From: Valencia hispanica
Taxonomy: Eukaryota; Chordata; Actinopteri; Cyprinodontiformes; Valenciidae
Assembly: GCA_963556495.2 (NCBI GenBank)
Contig: OY747701.1
Span: 42,704,001-42,768,000, forward strand
DNA length: 64,000 nt
Direction: 5' to 3'
Below the pieces are notes generated by a model. That model was given only the letters and a program-made list of their open reading frames with translations. It had not been told where the DNA came from and did not search any database. Made by a program: the position numbers and the translations under genes. Shown one piece after another: positions 23,998 to 37,272 of this stretch (positions are counted from its first letter, which is position 1; every line of letters begins with the position of its first letter).

Positions 23998-25575
23998 ATA
24001 AATCAAATTGCTTTTTCATTTTCAAAATCTAGCTCCCATTTTTGACTCCTAAATAAAATAAAAAACGAATCATCCTAACTGCTTTTTCATTTTACAATTC
24101 AACAGTGCTCATTCTGTAGCTTAATTAAAATTAAATAGAAAAGGGCATTTGAGATTTCTTTTTCAAATTGCACCCCAGCAAAATAGTTACAAAATTCAAT
24201 ATGAAATGTCAAAGTTGAAAATTAAAATACATTTGCAGAAATGCATTTTCATTTTCAAAATATAAATGCCCTTATTGACTCATAAATAAAATAAAAAATA
24301 AATTATCCAAACTGCTTTTTCATTTTGCAATTCCAGTGAGAAGTTAGTACCTCATGGGAGGGTCTCATTTGTGTGTCATCACACAAATGAGCGATTTTGG
24401 ATATTCCCTGACATAACATAAACTTATTGGCCAATTTAAAACGGACATAACATAAAACACAAACCTTTTGGAGCCATGTTGTTGTATTTTCCTGGTTATT
24501 GTTGTCATAGACCTTTATCAATGTCTATGGTTGTTGTGTTTACTGACGAAACCACGCGTGATTTTGCTAATCTCGCGTTATTTCGTGCTCTCTCTGTGAC
24601 AGCTGCTTCCCTGCTGCTATGCGCCTCATACGCACCCGGGGGAAAGGGCCAAGCAGCAGAATACGCAAGTGAAACGTGCTGCTCCTGTAACGTGCCGCTT
24701 ACGCGTCCGGTGGAAAGGAGGGATAACATGCGGTGGTCCACCTGGCCGACGAATGACCCGACGTCCTTCGAAGACCAGGGAGGACGGATCCTTAGAATGA
24801 TGCAGCCCCTGAATTTGAACCACACAGCCTTTATATATGTGTATGTTCACACTGTCATACTTTTCCACTTGTCTTCTTGTTACTTTTCCTCTCTTTCACT
24901 AGCATCAACTATACATAAACGCCCCCTAACGTATTGATTGCTAAGCACAGTCAGGCTGGGGATTGAAGAAGAAGAAGGAGCCCTGACGTCATTCTCCCGC
25001 GTAATTATGTTACACCTTTTGCGGGGGTAGGGATGAAAACAAAAAAGCAATATAATTTTCTTTATTGCTTTAATTAGGTTACGGAACGTGCTACGCTGAA
25101 TTGCAGTTTGGATAATTTCTTTTTAATTTTATTTATGAATCAAAAAGGGCATTTGTATTCTGAAAATGAAAATACTCTGCAAATGCATTTTCAACTTTGA
25201 CATTTCAAATTCAATTTTGTAACTATTTTGCTGGGGTGCAATTTGAAAATTAGAACTTAAATGCCCTTTTCTATTTAATTTTAATTAAGCTACAGAATGA
25301 GCACTGTTGAATTGCAAAATGAAAAAGCAGTTAGGATGATTCGTTTTTAATTTATGAGTCAAAAATGGTATTTGTATTCAGAAAATGAAAAAGCATTTCT
25401 GCCAATGCATTTTATTTTTCAACTTTGACATTTCAAATTGAATTTTGTTACTATTTTGCTGAGATGCAATTTGAAAATTAAATCTTAAATGTCCTTTTCT
25501 ATTTAATTTTAATTAAGTTACAGAATGAGCAATGTTGAATTGTAAAATGAAAAATCAGTTTGGATAAACTGATAT
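23998..25575. mobile_element. Fold-back element: AT-rich inverted arms built of ~220-bp units around a GC-rich core
   Basis: The left arm (23998-24336) is the reverse complement of sequence in the right arm (25097-25575), with shared words such as GCAAAATAGTTACAAAATT and AACTGCTTTTTCATTTT. The right arm contains two tandem units of about 213 and 228 bp (25101-25313 and 25314-25541) plus a partial third. The left arm has one full and one partial unit. The core (24340-25095) is GC-richer and includes CRE-like TGACGTCA at about 24984. Long repetitive inverted arms fit a Foldback/MuDR-like or other DNA transposon, but no target duplication was resolved. Confidence 0.7.
24505..24825 (-). CDS. Uncharacterised ORF in the fold-back core
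   Basis: The minus-strand ORF of 106 codons (first ATG about 24825) overlaps longer plus-strand frames in GC-rich DNA. It includes 'SSKDVGSFVGQVDHRML' and an Arg/Ala-rich C-terminal part. No domain is recognised and either strand could be non-coding. It is listed because it fills the core of the element. Confidence 0.2.
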   Translation of the reverse strand: MWFKFRGCIILRIRPPWSSKDVGSFVGQVDHRMLSLLSTGRVSGTLQEQHVSLAYSAAWPFPPGAYEAHSSREAAVTERARNNARLAKSRVVSSVNTTTIDIDKGL

Positions 25576-27484
25576 CAATAGGGTTAATAGTCATTCGCTT
25601 TCCCTGGCCATGATACAGAGTTGCAATGGACAACTTCAAAAGATCTTAGTGGGTGTTTATAAAACTGCCTTTGTCAAAATTAAGTGAACAAAAACATGTT
25701 TTTTCCCAAAATGAACAACGTATGTATCACTGACATGTAGATAAAGAACACTTTCTATTTTTTCTCTTTTGAAATTGACAAGAGGCAGTAAAAATCATGA
25801 ATCCACATAAAAAAATATTAAAACTTCATTTTTTGTGGGTGGAGTCCTATAACTTTGTCCATATGAATTTTAATGGGGATGTGGTGACAGCAGGTCTAAA
25901 CTGAAAAAGAATGCAGTGTTCTCTACATAAAGAAACCCACTATTAGAGATTCAACATTTGTTGGATTATGTAACCCTTAAAAAGCTAGAGTTTTAAAGCA
26001 GAGAGACTCTAACCTGGGTGATGCAATTCATAAAAAAGGACAACAAAATTGAGAACCCTCAGCATTAAGCAGGCACATAATACAAAAAATAATGTCAACT
26101 AGGCTACACTGACAGAGATATTGAAAACAAACAGAAAAAGAGTATACGAAATACATGACAGATCCTGCATGCCTTTCCAACAAATCATGTTGAAGGAAAC
26201 CTACTTGAGTAAAAAACTGAGGGTAGAACTAAATGAAAGTGTGCACAAGCAGTAATATGTGAGTGCACACTGATCATCAGGATGTAAAATGTTGAAACAG
26301 TGTACAAACAATACAAGACCAACTTTTGAAGCATTTTAAAGTAATTAAGAGCAAATAACTCAACCACTTTGATGTATGTGACTGAAAGCTTCAACTGTAA
26401 CGTACTTTGAGTTTTTGTACAGCTCAAATGAGGATAATGACTCTCTGTGGAAACATAGTGCAACACTGACTGTGACACTCCCAAGACATATATAAGATAA
26501 TATATGGGCCATTTTAAATAGCTGAACAAAAGCAATAACCCTTTCAGCTTTTATTGGAAGTGACAGATGGAATAATAGTACTGTGGATTAACAAATGGGC
26601 TGTATTGAACTAAACGTATAAAAATGTAAAATAATGATAATCTAGGGATTTTTTAAATTTCTGAGTTTTTTCAATTTTCACACATTTTTAAGAGATTTCA
26701 AAACAGTTTGTGATGTTTAAAGCTTAAGCATAGTATTTTACTACCTTTTCATCTGAATTTAGTAAATTATAAGTTATTAAATTATAAGTTCAAAACAAAT
26801 TAGAAAAGTCCTGAAACTGTACATACTGTAAGAGAATAGCAGAGAATAGCTGTACTGTTATGTAGTCATTGGTATTTTAGCAACGTTTGTGTGCATGTGT
26901 GTGTGTGGTGAACCAATTTTGTGTGTTCATTGTCCTCTAAATGGTAGCACAGCTGAGTCTATCTATACTGAGTAAACGCACAGGGAGTTTCTCTACACAA
27001 GCCTGCCAACTCTTCTCAGCCAACCCCAATGGGTTATCAAAGCAGACACTTGGCAACCTACTTTCCGAAGCAAAGCATCTGCCCATTCAGAGGGAATGGG
27101 GCTAATGTCAGACTCTATCATTCTTACGTTCAAAATGACCTTGGCATCAGCATGCACCACAGAAACTGATGCATGGGTTTTAAGAACAAGAGGGAGACAA
27201 TATAACTGCAGATCAATTCAAGTTGCAACATTGGTCTTTGTGACAGCCATTACTAAAAGAGAGTCACCTTCATTGCAGAGTGTGCAGAGGTGGCCATTAC
27301 CTCTTTAAGAGGTGGGTTATTGATATTCTGCTCGGTTTGGACATGCTTGCTTACATTGCAAATTTTAGCATGGTGCATGCAATTGAAAAATGTGCAAGTT
27401 AAAAGAGCTATGAAGACACAGCTTTAGACATCTGGCATTTTACCTCTTGTCAGTCTAGCACCTGAAGAGCATAGAAGTCATGAC
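25576..27484. other. Non-coding stretch
   Basis: AT-rich. No recognisable gene, RNA or repeat family. A short TG-rich run occurs near 26885-26910. Confidence 0.4.
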
Positions 27485-27590
27485 AGGGATAGGGTGGGAC
27501 TCATTTTCAGCCCTGGAGTTTCATGCCTCAAACCAGCCCATTTTACATCACAACCTATTATTAAAATCATGTAATTATAACCTTACATGT
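27485..27590. repeat. Dispersed repeat, copy 1 (hAT-like end)
   Basis: ACTCATTTTCAGCCCTGGAG and TTTCATGCC...GACCAGCCCA-type words recur in the same orientation at 28485-28640, where they are preceded by CCAGGGCCGG. A hAT-type end is possible. Confidence 0.6.
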
Positions 27591-27849
27591 TAAAGACCCA
27601 CTCTATTGAAAATTTTCTTTTTCATGTGTTCGTGTTGCATTTTTCTGATGGCAGAGGACATATCTTTAGAAAATTAAGCTCGAAATTGCATTTCTGAGTA
27701 TTCTGCTTTCAAATCGCTCTGAATCAGTAGCAGATGCTAAAAGGCAGTCTAAAACAGACTGTGTTTGTGACATAGCAAAAGCACTGGGCGGGCTACAAGC
27801 TCCTGCTCCGCTGAGAACACTTCAAAAGATGATCGGAGTGGGTCTTTAA
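27590..27849. mobile_element. TTAA-flanked MITE
   Basis: The body, 27594-27845 (252 bp), starts AGACCCACTC and ends GAGTGGGTCT, an exact 10-bp inverted repeat, with TTAA on both sides (27590-27593 and 27846-27849). It sits within or next to the dispersed repeat at 27485. Its TTAA duplication matches the elements at 2764 and 39231, but its ends differ. Confidence 0.9.
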
Positions 27850-27969
27850 AGCTACAACAGCACACTGTTCTGTAAAGCCTTAGAATTCAGTGCAAATAAG
27901 GGTTAATTGCTTCACAAGGTAGATTTAATTCAGCATGTGTTCACATCTACTGTACATTTACAACATATC

Positions 27970-28480
27970 CATTAAAGAGTAACTCACCCCCAAATCAACT
28001 TTTTTTGCTGATAAATTGTATAAATGATTGTCTAATAGTGCTATCTACATGTCTGGTCCTTATTTTTTGGACTTTAAAACATTTTAGTAAAAACATTTAT
28101 TTTCAACCAAAAACCGTTAGTGAAGTGCAAACTTTACACTGCAATTAAATTTGAATCGGGCATCACTACTAGATCATCTTGGTTTACTGACAGCAGGTGC
28201 AACTGATGTCAGCCTTCCTGCCACTGTGGAGTATAAAACAAGCGCAGTCTCGACCACGCCTCCATAGCGGGTTGGAATACAGGGAAGGGTTGACGCTGCC
28301 CAGCCCTCCCGTTTCGTCTATCTAACCGTTTCATCGTCTTCGTTTGTTGTCACAAACCACAAGCTTGTTATAGTGAAAAAGTTGCCAGTTTTTGCACATT
28401 TAGCAGCATCTGTTTGAGCTTTGCTCTTTTTCTCTCTGCGCCACCCTTGCTTTTTCAACCTTCAAACACCACTGACTGAG
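27970..28480. mobile_element. Partial TTAA-type MITE (AGAGTAACTCACCCCC end)
   Basis: TTAAAGAGTAACTCACCCCC at 27974 is a familiar teleost MITE left end next to TTAA. No matching right end is seen, so the copy is truncated or its right end has been replaced. Confidence 0.45.
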
Positions 28481-28484
28481 TGTT

Positions 28485-28640
28485 CCAGGGCCGGATGGAA
28501 ACTCATTTTCAGCCCTGGAGTTTCATGCCTTAGACCAGCCCACTTTAGTTCTTGACTGATATAATAAAATAATGTAATTAAAACCTCAGAATATAAGTAT
28601 GCAATAGGCACACTGTTCTCTACAGCCTTGTAATTCATTG
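28485..28640. repeat. Dispersed repeat, copy 2 (hAT-like end)
   Basis: Direct repeat of the sequence at 27485-27590, starting near CCAGGGCCGGATGGAAACTC. Confidence 0.6.
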
Positions 28641-29703
28641 TATTTTTGAAAAATATAATTTCCAATTCAGTGCAAAAACAGTAGCCTAAGTTTTGTTTCA
28701 CAGTGAAAATGTATTAGAACAGTAATTAACAGGATAGTATCAGAATCTATTTTCTTTAAGATTTAGTATTCATAAACATCCAAACATTGAAATAAAGAAA
28801 AAAAATCTAATAAAAACAAATATATAAAACAAAATAAAAAAGAAACTTTAAAATAAAATATATTGCAATTTCTAGTGACAATATTGTAATCTTAACATAT
28901 TTGACATGGAAAGCACGTTTATGGGATCAGAACAGTATCACCTTGAAATGAAACTGAAATAAATATTGGCATTGGAAATAAAAATTGGCATTGAAAATTA
29001 TTGTAACTGAAAATATTAATTTTGAATCGGAAATAAATCTAGTGAAAATTTTTGTATTGAAAGTGAAATTTCTTTTTACAATGCCAATCCTTTTTTACAA
29101 TGCCATCTTTATTTTCAGCTTCAGTCAGGTGATACTGTTTTGACGCTTGTGTGTGCAAGGGGGAATGAGGGGCGGGGCTTCAGCCCTCCATATGTTTCCA
29201 TGAACAAGGCAGGAGGGAAACTCCGACTTTTCGAGTGGGATCAACATTTTCTTTGCTTCTAATATGGTTTGTGGAAGGTGATAATCTGCAGTTGGGGATC
29301 CGATTTATGACAGATTTTCTGTAGTCTTTTGAATCAAACATGTTTGATATTATTGCAAGTCCTAGTGTAGTCGCCGTGACGTAAATCAATCAACAACCAA
29401 TAAAGCTGTTCTCACACAAGCGGAAGCACAAAGCTACAGAGCCCGGCAGGGGTCAGGTGCAGAAATAATTTTTGAGGGGTAAGAATCTGTACCCTCGGTT
29501 TATTAAACCATGCGCATGGAGTCGTAATCTGTTCCCTCCGTTCATTCTATATGACCGTGTGGGGGTCCTCTCCGCTTCACAGTGTACCCTGGCTGTTTGG
29601 GGTTGTACTTTACTGCTATGGTACAATGGTTAATAAGCAGGATTAGATCCCCGATGATGGTGACTTCGAGTCCCGTTTATGATATTGTCTTGCACCTTGC
29701 CAC

Positions 29704-30124
29704 TGTTGAGAAGGTGTTTTCACTCTAATTTAAAGCCTATCTTAAAGGAACAGACACACATTTAATTTATGACCCTGGGCTCTCTGAGCTCTCATTTTAC
29801 CTTCCTGCATCCTCGTTCATTTCTGTAAAAAGGAGCAATAAGAACAACAAACAACAATTATATATTTTAACAGCGAGACGTCGTTCGCTGGACTCAGTTC
29901 TAGTAACTGAGTACAGCTTTATCTCAAAGGTTTTTATTTGAAACAAGAGTTAAAAAGGAAACTCCTCCCACAGAGATCTTCATTCACAGAATGGTCACAG
30001 CTTCTTCACACAAGGCACACAGGATGTACCACATTCCTCTTGATTGTTCACTGTTTCTAAGTGTTGCCACATGCACTACAAAATTAAACCCTCATACAAC
30101 ATTTACAGAATTTCTATCTCTTCA
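29704..30124 (-). repeat. 3' LTR of the tRNA-Trp-type retrovirus
   Basis: This 421-bp LTR begins TGTTGAGAAGG and ends CTCTTCA on the plus strand. On the minus strand a purine-rich tract (complement of about 30125-30141) lies immediately upstream of it, as expected for a polypurine tract. Confidence 0.9.
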
Positions 30125-32929
30125 TGTCCCTCTCTTGATCTCTTAAAATAAGAGATCACCATATATAAGGAAAAATGTCAGGCATCACACTTATAGAATC
30201 ATATCAATTTTGAGTCCATCTTCTCTGGAACTTTTCGGATCAGCAGTCAAGTCATCTTGTTCTGGCCGGGAATAGTGGTCGTCCGGCTCGCTCTTCTATG
30301 ACCTAAGGTGAGAGGTTGCCAGCACATCACCTATATGCAGCTAAAATGTATCTTTTCAGTAGCCCTGAGTTTGAAAACTCTAAGGACTGCACGCAGACCA
30401 GAGGATTGTTCTACCCCATTTGGCAGGGGTCTCAGCTTCTTTTCCTTCAAACCCTGCTGCCCCAGCTGGGCAGCTCTGTGCTCCAAGCTGTCCTGCCACC
30501 TGATGGTGCAGGTGTGCTGAAGTTGGAAACCTCTCAGCAGAGGGTTCAAGTAGGTTGTGTGGTCTGCTCATTGCTGTTCTTCTCCCACTCTGGCTTGCTG
30601 TTCTTCTCCCACTCTGGCTTGCTGCTCCTGGATGTCCTCTCAGGTGCGTCCTGACTCCTCAGTGGGAGTGCATTGGCTCCAGCCTTTTTTTTTAGTATGA
30701 TTACCTGAGAGATTGTGGTCTGGTTGGCTGCTGGTCTCTCACCTGGTCAACAAAGCCTAAAAGAAGACCTTGCAACTAATTTGCTTTTTCCTGTTTGCTT
30801 TATCCATAATTGTATCTGTTTTGAGATTCATTTCTTATGCATTTGTCCTTTTTTTTTAAAAATCAAATCCCTCACTCACCTCATAGTCTTAAGTAGTGCC
30901 GCACTGATCGGCCGCACTAACACAAAATCAAACTATTATCCAGACTGCTTACTAACTAGGTCTATCTGTAGATAAAACTAATACTTTTGCTGTATGCAAA
31001 TCACAAAAATCATCATTGACGCAAAGTGCACTCTAAAAATCCTGTATCAAAAGTGAGCAACACTGGAACAACCTAGACCATCAAAATATAGAGTAGAGGT
31101 TATAATGTAAATAAAAACTTCCAAACAAAGACTAAATGCATAAACATGCCACAAGGTAAGATGAATGGGTTGTGTGCTAAAACAACCAACCGCACAAAGG
31201 TGCCAAAACAGGATGGAAAACAGGAAACATCTGGTCTTTTTGGATTGTGGAAATGGCATCATGAGCATGACAGACCACTCAAAAGAAAAATGTGCTGCTT
31301 TAAAGCTCAACCCGCAGAAAACGATCAGTTGAATTTTATTCATTCACACTGCTAACAGCCTTAGTTCATTAAACCTATAGTCTTATAAGATTTTACCACA
31401 TCACCGACTATTGTTATTAATTTTTCTGAGCTGATGAAGCCCAGTACTTATAAAAGAAAACTATAACTTCAACCTATTTAACCAAAAAAAAAAAAAAAAA
31501 CCATTGAACCCTAAACAAATGCTGTTTTTTATTTATTTTTTCATTTATCTGAAATACTTTTAATGCAACAAATTGAAAGGCTTTGTTTTGTAAAAAAAAA
31601 AAATTGAAATTTAAGTTCCCCTAGTGCCTAAGAATCTCCTCCCTTTTTCTGAAACAGAACTGTTTCAGAAACATCCAATTATTTAAGTCTCCTGTTAATC
31701 AGGTGTGACTAGATCTGCAGCTTGTTACGGAAAGATGTTATAGTTCAATAAACACCTGTATTGTAGATCAATCTCCATGTATACAGTATTTAAGCTCAAT
31801 TCCTAGATCTCAGCTGCTATTCCTTTTAGAACTGCCAGGGAATAATTAACAAAACCACTGAATCTATAATTTAATGTGTCCAATCAAAATATGACCTTAC
31901 CCACCTCGGTCCATGGGAAAAAAGATAATAGAACCTTATTTCAATCACTCCATAAGTTGTTTTCAGGGGGCATATCGGAGCCCAGATGGGACCATGAGGG
32001 GCTGAAATCACGCCTCCTCCTTCTGCTGTGTCAGATCTCCTCTGCAAATACAAGAAAGAATGCTCTTAAGGTCTCAACAGAAGCACATCCACCGTTCTCA
32101 ATTTGAGGGTAATTGTGTCAGAGCCAAAATCCGCAGAGAATCAGCCGGTCGTCCATAGAAAAGTTCCCATCACATTCACGAAGAATGGAGCACATACTAT
32201 ATATTTTTTCCCATGCACCCAGATTGGTATGAAAGTGTGGTCCGATTTTTATCACTTTCAAAACAAATAAATCTTTGGTCAGGTTTTAAGTGTACTGGTC
32301 CAGCTTTTAAATATTTAGATTAATCCCAGTCTCCAATTTACCCTTACTTTTGTCATGGAAGTATACACATTATTACCCATATAACTTCCTGTTTGTTCAT
32401 GTACTGCACGCTCAGAATTTGTCCAAATCCTGGAGAGGAGTATAACATCTGGAAACAGATCATTAAGATTAGTGAAAGCTTCTACATATCTGGGTAAATG
32501 TCCTACAGAATATGGCATCTGAGAACAAACAAAACAGTTAATAATGCTTCATTTATTTGCTAGATATCTTGCATATTGTCACCATACACTAGTTTCAAAT
32601 GGGTTTCTGTGTGTCCTTCTCTGAGTAAACCAAAGAAATAAATCAGCATTCTCATGTGCTATATGTCATTTTTCTGTGAGTCCTAACATTCCTATTGAAG
32701 TAACACCACCAAAAAACTGTAAAAATAAAAGTACTAGATAGCAGAAAAACCTTCATAGTTACTATCTCTCCCTTCTTACAGTCTCTATAGAAAAGTGGCT
32801 CTCCTGGTTCTCTTCACTGAGGTTGAGACAAGTAGAACCTAATGTATCTACCTCCCTTTGTAATCAGTCTTTAACCCCACTTTTCTTAGACTGCTTTCCC
32901 TATATCTAGTAATGGTCACTGCTTTTTAT

Positions 32930-33110
32930 AATGGATTAAGTGTATCCAACTCAGTCTCTACAGCCATTGGTGTGGTCAAAAACACCTGGAATGGCCCCTT
33001 CCACCTGGGTGATGACCAATTTTCTGTTTACAGCTTTTAATCAGAATCCAGTCACCTACTTTCAGCTCACTTCTTCCTGTAGGAATATAGGATCATCTGG
33101 CATTTGATTA
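32930..33110 (-). pseudogene. Retroviral integrase C-terminal domain, degenerate
   Basis: Minus-strand frames show 'LKVGDWILIKS' and then, in another frame, 'GPFQVFLTTPMAVE'. These match the order 'KPGDWVFIK' and '[14 protein letters not shown]' in the better-preserved retrovirus at 53736-58944. At least one stop and two frame changes are present. Confidence 0.75.
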
Positions 33111-33539
33111 GTTTGCATTTATAACTCATGTACTTATCAGTATTTTGATCATGAAAACTCCCAGATCTTAATCAAATTGTTTTTTAGAATAGAGTAAACC
33201 AATCTAAGGAATTCTATATCTACGCCCATAGATTATTTAAAATATAATTAGGCCAATATTCAAATTTTGTCCCGTTTCTTCCATCGTTTTTTTTTTTTTT
33301 TTTCAATTTGCAACATTTGTCATAAATAAGTTTGTAATTGTTCCTCTTATTTTAATATACCAAACTGTAGGAAGGATAAGGTCTCATCAAATCCGTTCAA
33401 TTACTTGGTGTTATATTTATATATAACTTTATCATAACCAAACAGTATCTCCAATTCTGTTTAGTCTTATCCATGGGCTTTCTTAATCTGCTTTTAGAAT
33501 CCAATTGTCTCTTAAAAATGATCTATAATCTTTGTCCTA

Positions 33540-33700
33540 TTTTAGCAATTATTTCATTCACAAAATGTGTTCCGTTACCACTATAGGTCATTTGTGGATA
33601 TCAAATCTAGGCATTATTTCTCTAAACAACATTTCTGCAACAGTTAGTGTATCTAAATGTTTCACCGTTAACATTACAAATCCATTAGGAGAAATGATCT
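33540..33700 (-). pseudogene. Retroviral integrase core, degenerate
   Basis: On the minus strand the order 'LTVAEMLFREIMPRF' then an 'HFVNEII'-like block in another frame corresponds to the region around the second catalytic Asp of retroviral integrases. The SDNG motif itself is destroyed. Confidence 0.65.
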
Positions 33701-33815
33701 TTTCTTACTAAATAGAGCTTCTTCAATACAGCCTTTGTTTGCTCAAAGCTGTTTCTTAATTTTATATGAGAAGCTTTTCTTTTTTTCCATGTCTGACACA
33801 CTTCTTGTCAATGAA

Positions 33816-34145
33816 CTAATCAGTTTGAGAATTGAATTGTCCGTAAGAAATGCTTTTAATTAGTTCGCCACTAGAGGTCACCATACCTAGTTCCCCATTG
33901 TTGGCCAAATGCCAAAAACATGCAAAGTTCAATTTGAATCTTCTGTTAGCAATAATATGATTATTTATCTTCATCTGATTACAAACTTCAGTTAAAACTT
34001 TAATTTTTCTTTTTCCAAGTAAAACAATTATTTGGTAGCTGTCCCGTTTCAAGAATTTTATGAAATCTAAAATTTTGATTATTAATTTATCCCCTACAGA
34101 GAACATGCCCAACTTCAAGTGAAATAGGAAATCTCTTCCTAACAA
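33816..34145 (-). pseudogene. Retroviral protease C-terminal-like fragment
   Basis: The minus-strand ORF starts 'MLGRDFLFHLKLGM', resembling the LLGRDLLxKL block near the end of retroviral aspartic proteases. The remaining 95 residues are not recognised. Its place upstream of the integrase pieces fits pol gene order. Confidence 0.45.
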
Positions 34146-36829
34146 ATTAGAAAATAATCTCTAGATAATATGACTAACACAACAGATTTTTCCTGTAGCA
34201 AAATCTATTATTTTTATTTCATTTTTCTAACAACTCAATCTCATTTTTAGTGGAAAACAAAATTCCTAATTTTTTTTTTCTCCATCTGGCTTCACTAACT
34301 TCCTACCATTTTGTCAATGAGATAATCAGCAACTGATATTTCCATAATCAAAACATCACATCTCTATCTTCCTTGCTCTCTGCTTATCTGCTCCTTCATA
34401 AAGATTCTACAAATTAGCTTATTATTATGATTATATGTGGAAGAGTCTGTTGCTAGATGCCCAAAAACGTGGTAACTATTCTCAACTGAGATTGGGGCGA
34501 GGGCCGGCATCCTCTCCCAATCTCAGGTGTAGGTCCAGACATCTTTCTTGCTTAATCAGACCCTTAATTTTGTCCCATTATCAACAACTCCATTGAGTTG
34601 AGCGCTTATACTCAGTGTGCTACGGTAACTAAAGTTGAATTTTGGAGTGAGTTACTACATTCTTTACTATGGTAATCCCGTAATGAACATTTCTTCTCTT
34701 TTTTTCAGTCTCTAACCCAGCGCATTACAAGATTTTTCCTTTCCTTTCCTGTCATTAAAATGTTAGAAGCAAGCATCTGAAGCTGCCGCTTGTTACAAAG
34801 AATAAATTCACGTAGCCACCCAGGTGCTACCCCACAGGAGCTGTAGACATCCGCCTGAATTTCTAAATAAAATCACTCTTCTCATAATCCGTCATTTTAA
34901 ACCATTTCTTTTATACTATATGAGAGATCTCACAGAAATCCCATGAATATCATTAAAAATATTAGCTAAGTTTTTTATTATTATAGAGTAAAAGTTGCCG
35001 CTGCACTCAAGAAATCCCAACCTTTTGTATTGAGCGAGCTGCACGCAGCTAAAACATCCCCCTCCTTATCAGCTAGCGGGGGGAGGTGTGTTCCTTCCCT
35101 TCCCTTCTGCCTTCCGGCAGTTGGATAACCTTTAACAATTTTGAAATGCATGATGAATCTGGTTTCAACGAAGTCTTTCTCAGGAAGTCCATTTCAGTTG
35201 GTTTGTTTATTAACAGAACAACTAACGACCCATTGTTGAGGGATAGAAGGAGGAGGAGGTCTTGTTTATTATCAGAACAGCCCTTCCTTGAAGGGAAGGG
35301 GGGAAGGTGGTCGCTTGTTTAAGATAATTCATTTAGATCACAGTAAAGTTGACCTTACTCTTGATAGGATTTTTTAAAATATGGGAGTGAGTTTTCTCTT
35401 TTATTTTATTTTTCTTTCGGCGGAACTTTAGGAGAAAACCAAGTTTAAAAAATTTTTTATCCTCCCAAGTGCTAAAAAAACACATCAGCTTCACGGTTGA
35501 ACCCCTCCTTTTTCTCTTCTTCGCTCCTTCAAGAGGAATTCCTTTGTTTAAGACGCCAAATGTCTAATTCTTCAATTTTGATCTTTTAGTTTTATTTTAG
35601 ATCGCAACTACCAAGAAGTGCGCGAAATTACTAAGTCAATCGTCGTTTCAAATTCATAATCTTTATTTTAAAGAAATGTATTGTCCTTTCTCTTACATTA
35701 ATTTTGCATCTCCTTTAAAATCTTTGCTATTTTTTCCCCATATTTCGATAAGTTACATTTTACTGTTTTTATTTTTCATTTTTAAATATTTATCATTCTC
35801 ATGTTAATGAAGTAAATTCAGCTTTTATTTCTGTTTTATCTGATCTATTTATCTTATCGCAGTGTTATTTACTCAATCTTCTAACCATGAGACTGCTTTC
35901 AGCCTACAGCAGTTTCACCATAGAAATCTCCATTCACACACACAGTCACACAACCGGTTTATCACACATTAATATCATTATGTATTTATCATGATGCTTT
36001 TTCATTACTAGTATTATTATTATTTAGATATTATTTATCATTAGGCCTATTTCTAATTGAGATCCCAGACCTCTGCGCGCTTTGGAGTCCAAACTCCTTT
36101 AACATGGATATTCATTGTGAGATCCCGGATCATCACGCAAAGATCCCCGATCTTTATTTGCAAAACACAAACTCGTACTACAAAGGTCCCGGACCTAGTT
36201 ATTTCTTCTCTCTTATTTTTAATTCTTTCACGCATCAAATTTTTACTCACTGGCTGTTGTCCCTGTGAAGGAAGACCCCATCCAACTGTTGCTCCGGGAG
36301 GAACTCCGGATCTGCCGGCCTCCACGTTGAGCTGGAGGTCTCCAGGATCCAGCTGGTCCTAGACCAGGCCACGCACGGGCTCAGCAGCCTGTGGCTCCTC
36401 CCGGAGATCCAATCAGATTTGGGATCCTGCTCACAGGAACAAGAAATGCCAGGGTCAAAATCGCTCTCTCATCTCTGAGTTTTCTTTTTTTGACATTCCG
36501 TGGTTTCTCAATCCACGAGCTGATCCCACTCAGCCTTCCTACGGTTCCAAACACGCAGGCTTTCAGTAAGAAGCGTCCTAGCTTACCTTAGGGCCGGCCA
36601 CACCCTGAGTTTACCGACCCGGCCGGCGTCTATTTAACTCAGCAGAAACAGAAATCAACATTTACCGGAGAACTACAGACAGAACATACTTTTAGATTAG
36701 TCAATTTTGCGCCTCGTGTGTCAGCGCTTACCAACTAACTTCAGACCTGGGTCACTTCCGTCCTCCGATCTCCAGTATCTGTTGATCACAACAATTTCCA
36801 AACTCACGTTTTCCTTTGCTCCTCCAGAA

Positions 36830-36847
36830 ATCACGTCGGGGTAACCA
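36830..36847 (-). promoter_or_regulatory. Primer-binding site, tRNA-Trp type
   Basis: The plus strand reads ATCACGTCGGGGTAACCA, ending 3 nt before the right LTR. This equals the 3' end of vertebrate tRNA-Trp plus CCA except for one mismatch. Its position fixes the minus orientation of the provirus. Confidence 0.85.
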
Positions 36848-36850
36848 TTT

Positions 36851-37272
36851 TGTTGAGAAGGTGTTTTCACTCTAATTTAAAGCCTATCTTAAAGGAACAG
36901 ACACACATTTAATTTATGGCCCTGGGCTCTCTGAGCTCTCATTTCACCTTCCCGCGTGCTCGTTCATTTCTGTAAAAAGGAGCAATAACAACAAACAACA
37001 ATTATATATTTTAACAGCGAGACGTCGTTCGCTGGACTCAGTTCTAGTAACCGAGTATAGCTTTATCTCATCATAAGGTTTTTATTTGAAACAAGAGTTA
37101 AAAAGGAAACTCCTCCCACATAGATCTTCATTCACAGAATAGTCACAGCTTCTTCACACAAGGCACACAGGATGTACCACATTCCTCTTGATTGTTCACT
37201 GTTTCTAAGTGTTTCCACATGCACTACAAAATTAAATCCTCATACAACATTTACAGAATTTCTATCTCTTCA
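36851..37272 (-). repeat. 5' LTR of the tRNA-Trp-type retrovirus
   Basis: This 422-bp copy is nearly identical to the LTRs at 29704 and 15926. Small differences include AGTCACAGC versus GGTCACAGC and a short indel at about 36984. Confidence 0.9.

Noticed and set aside
24476..24937. 153-codon plus-strand ORF in the fold-back core
   Set aside because: No recognisable domain; overlaps frames of similar length on the other strand in a CpG-rich core.
29610..29690. tRNA-like sequence (TGGTACAATGG ... GACTTCGAGTCCC)
   Set aside because: A- and B-box-like words are present, but no proper anticodon stem or acceptor stem can be formed. At most an old tRNA-derived scrap.
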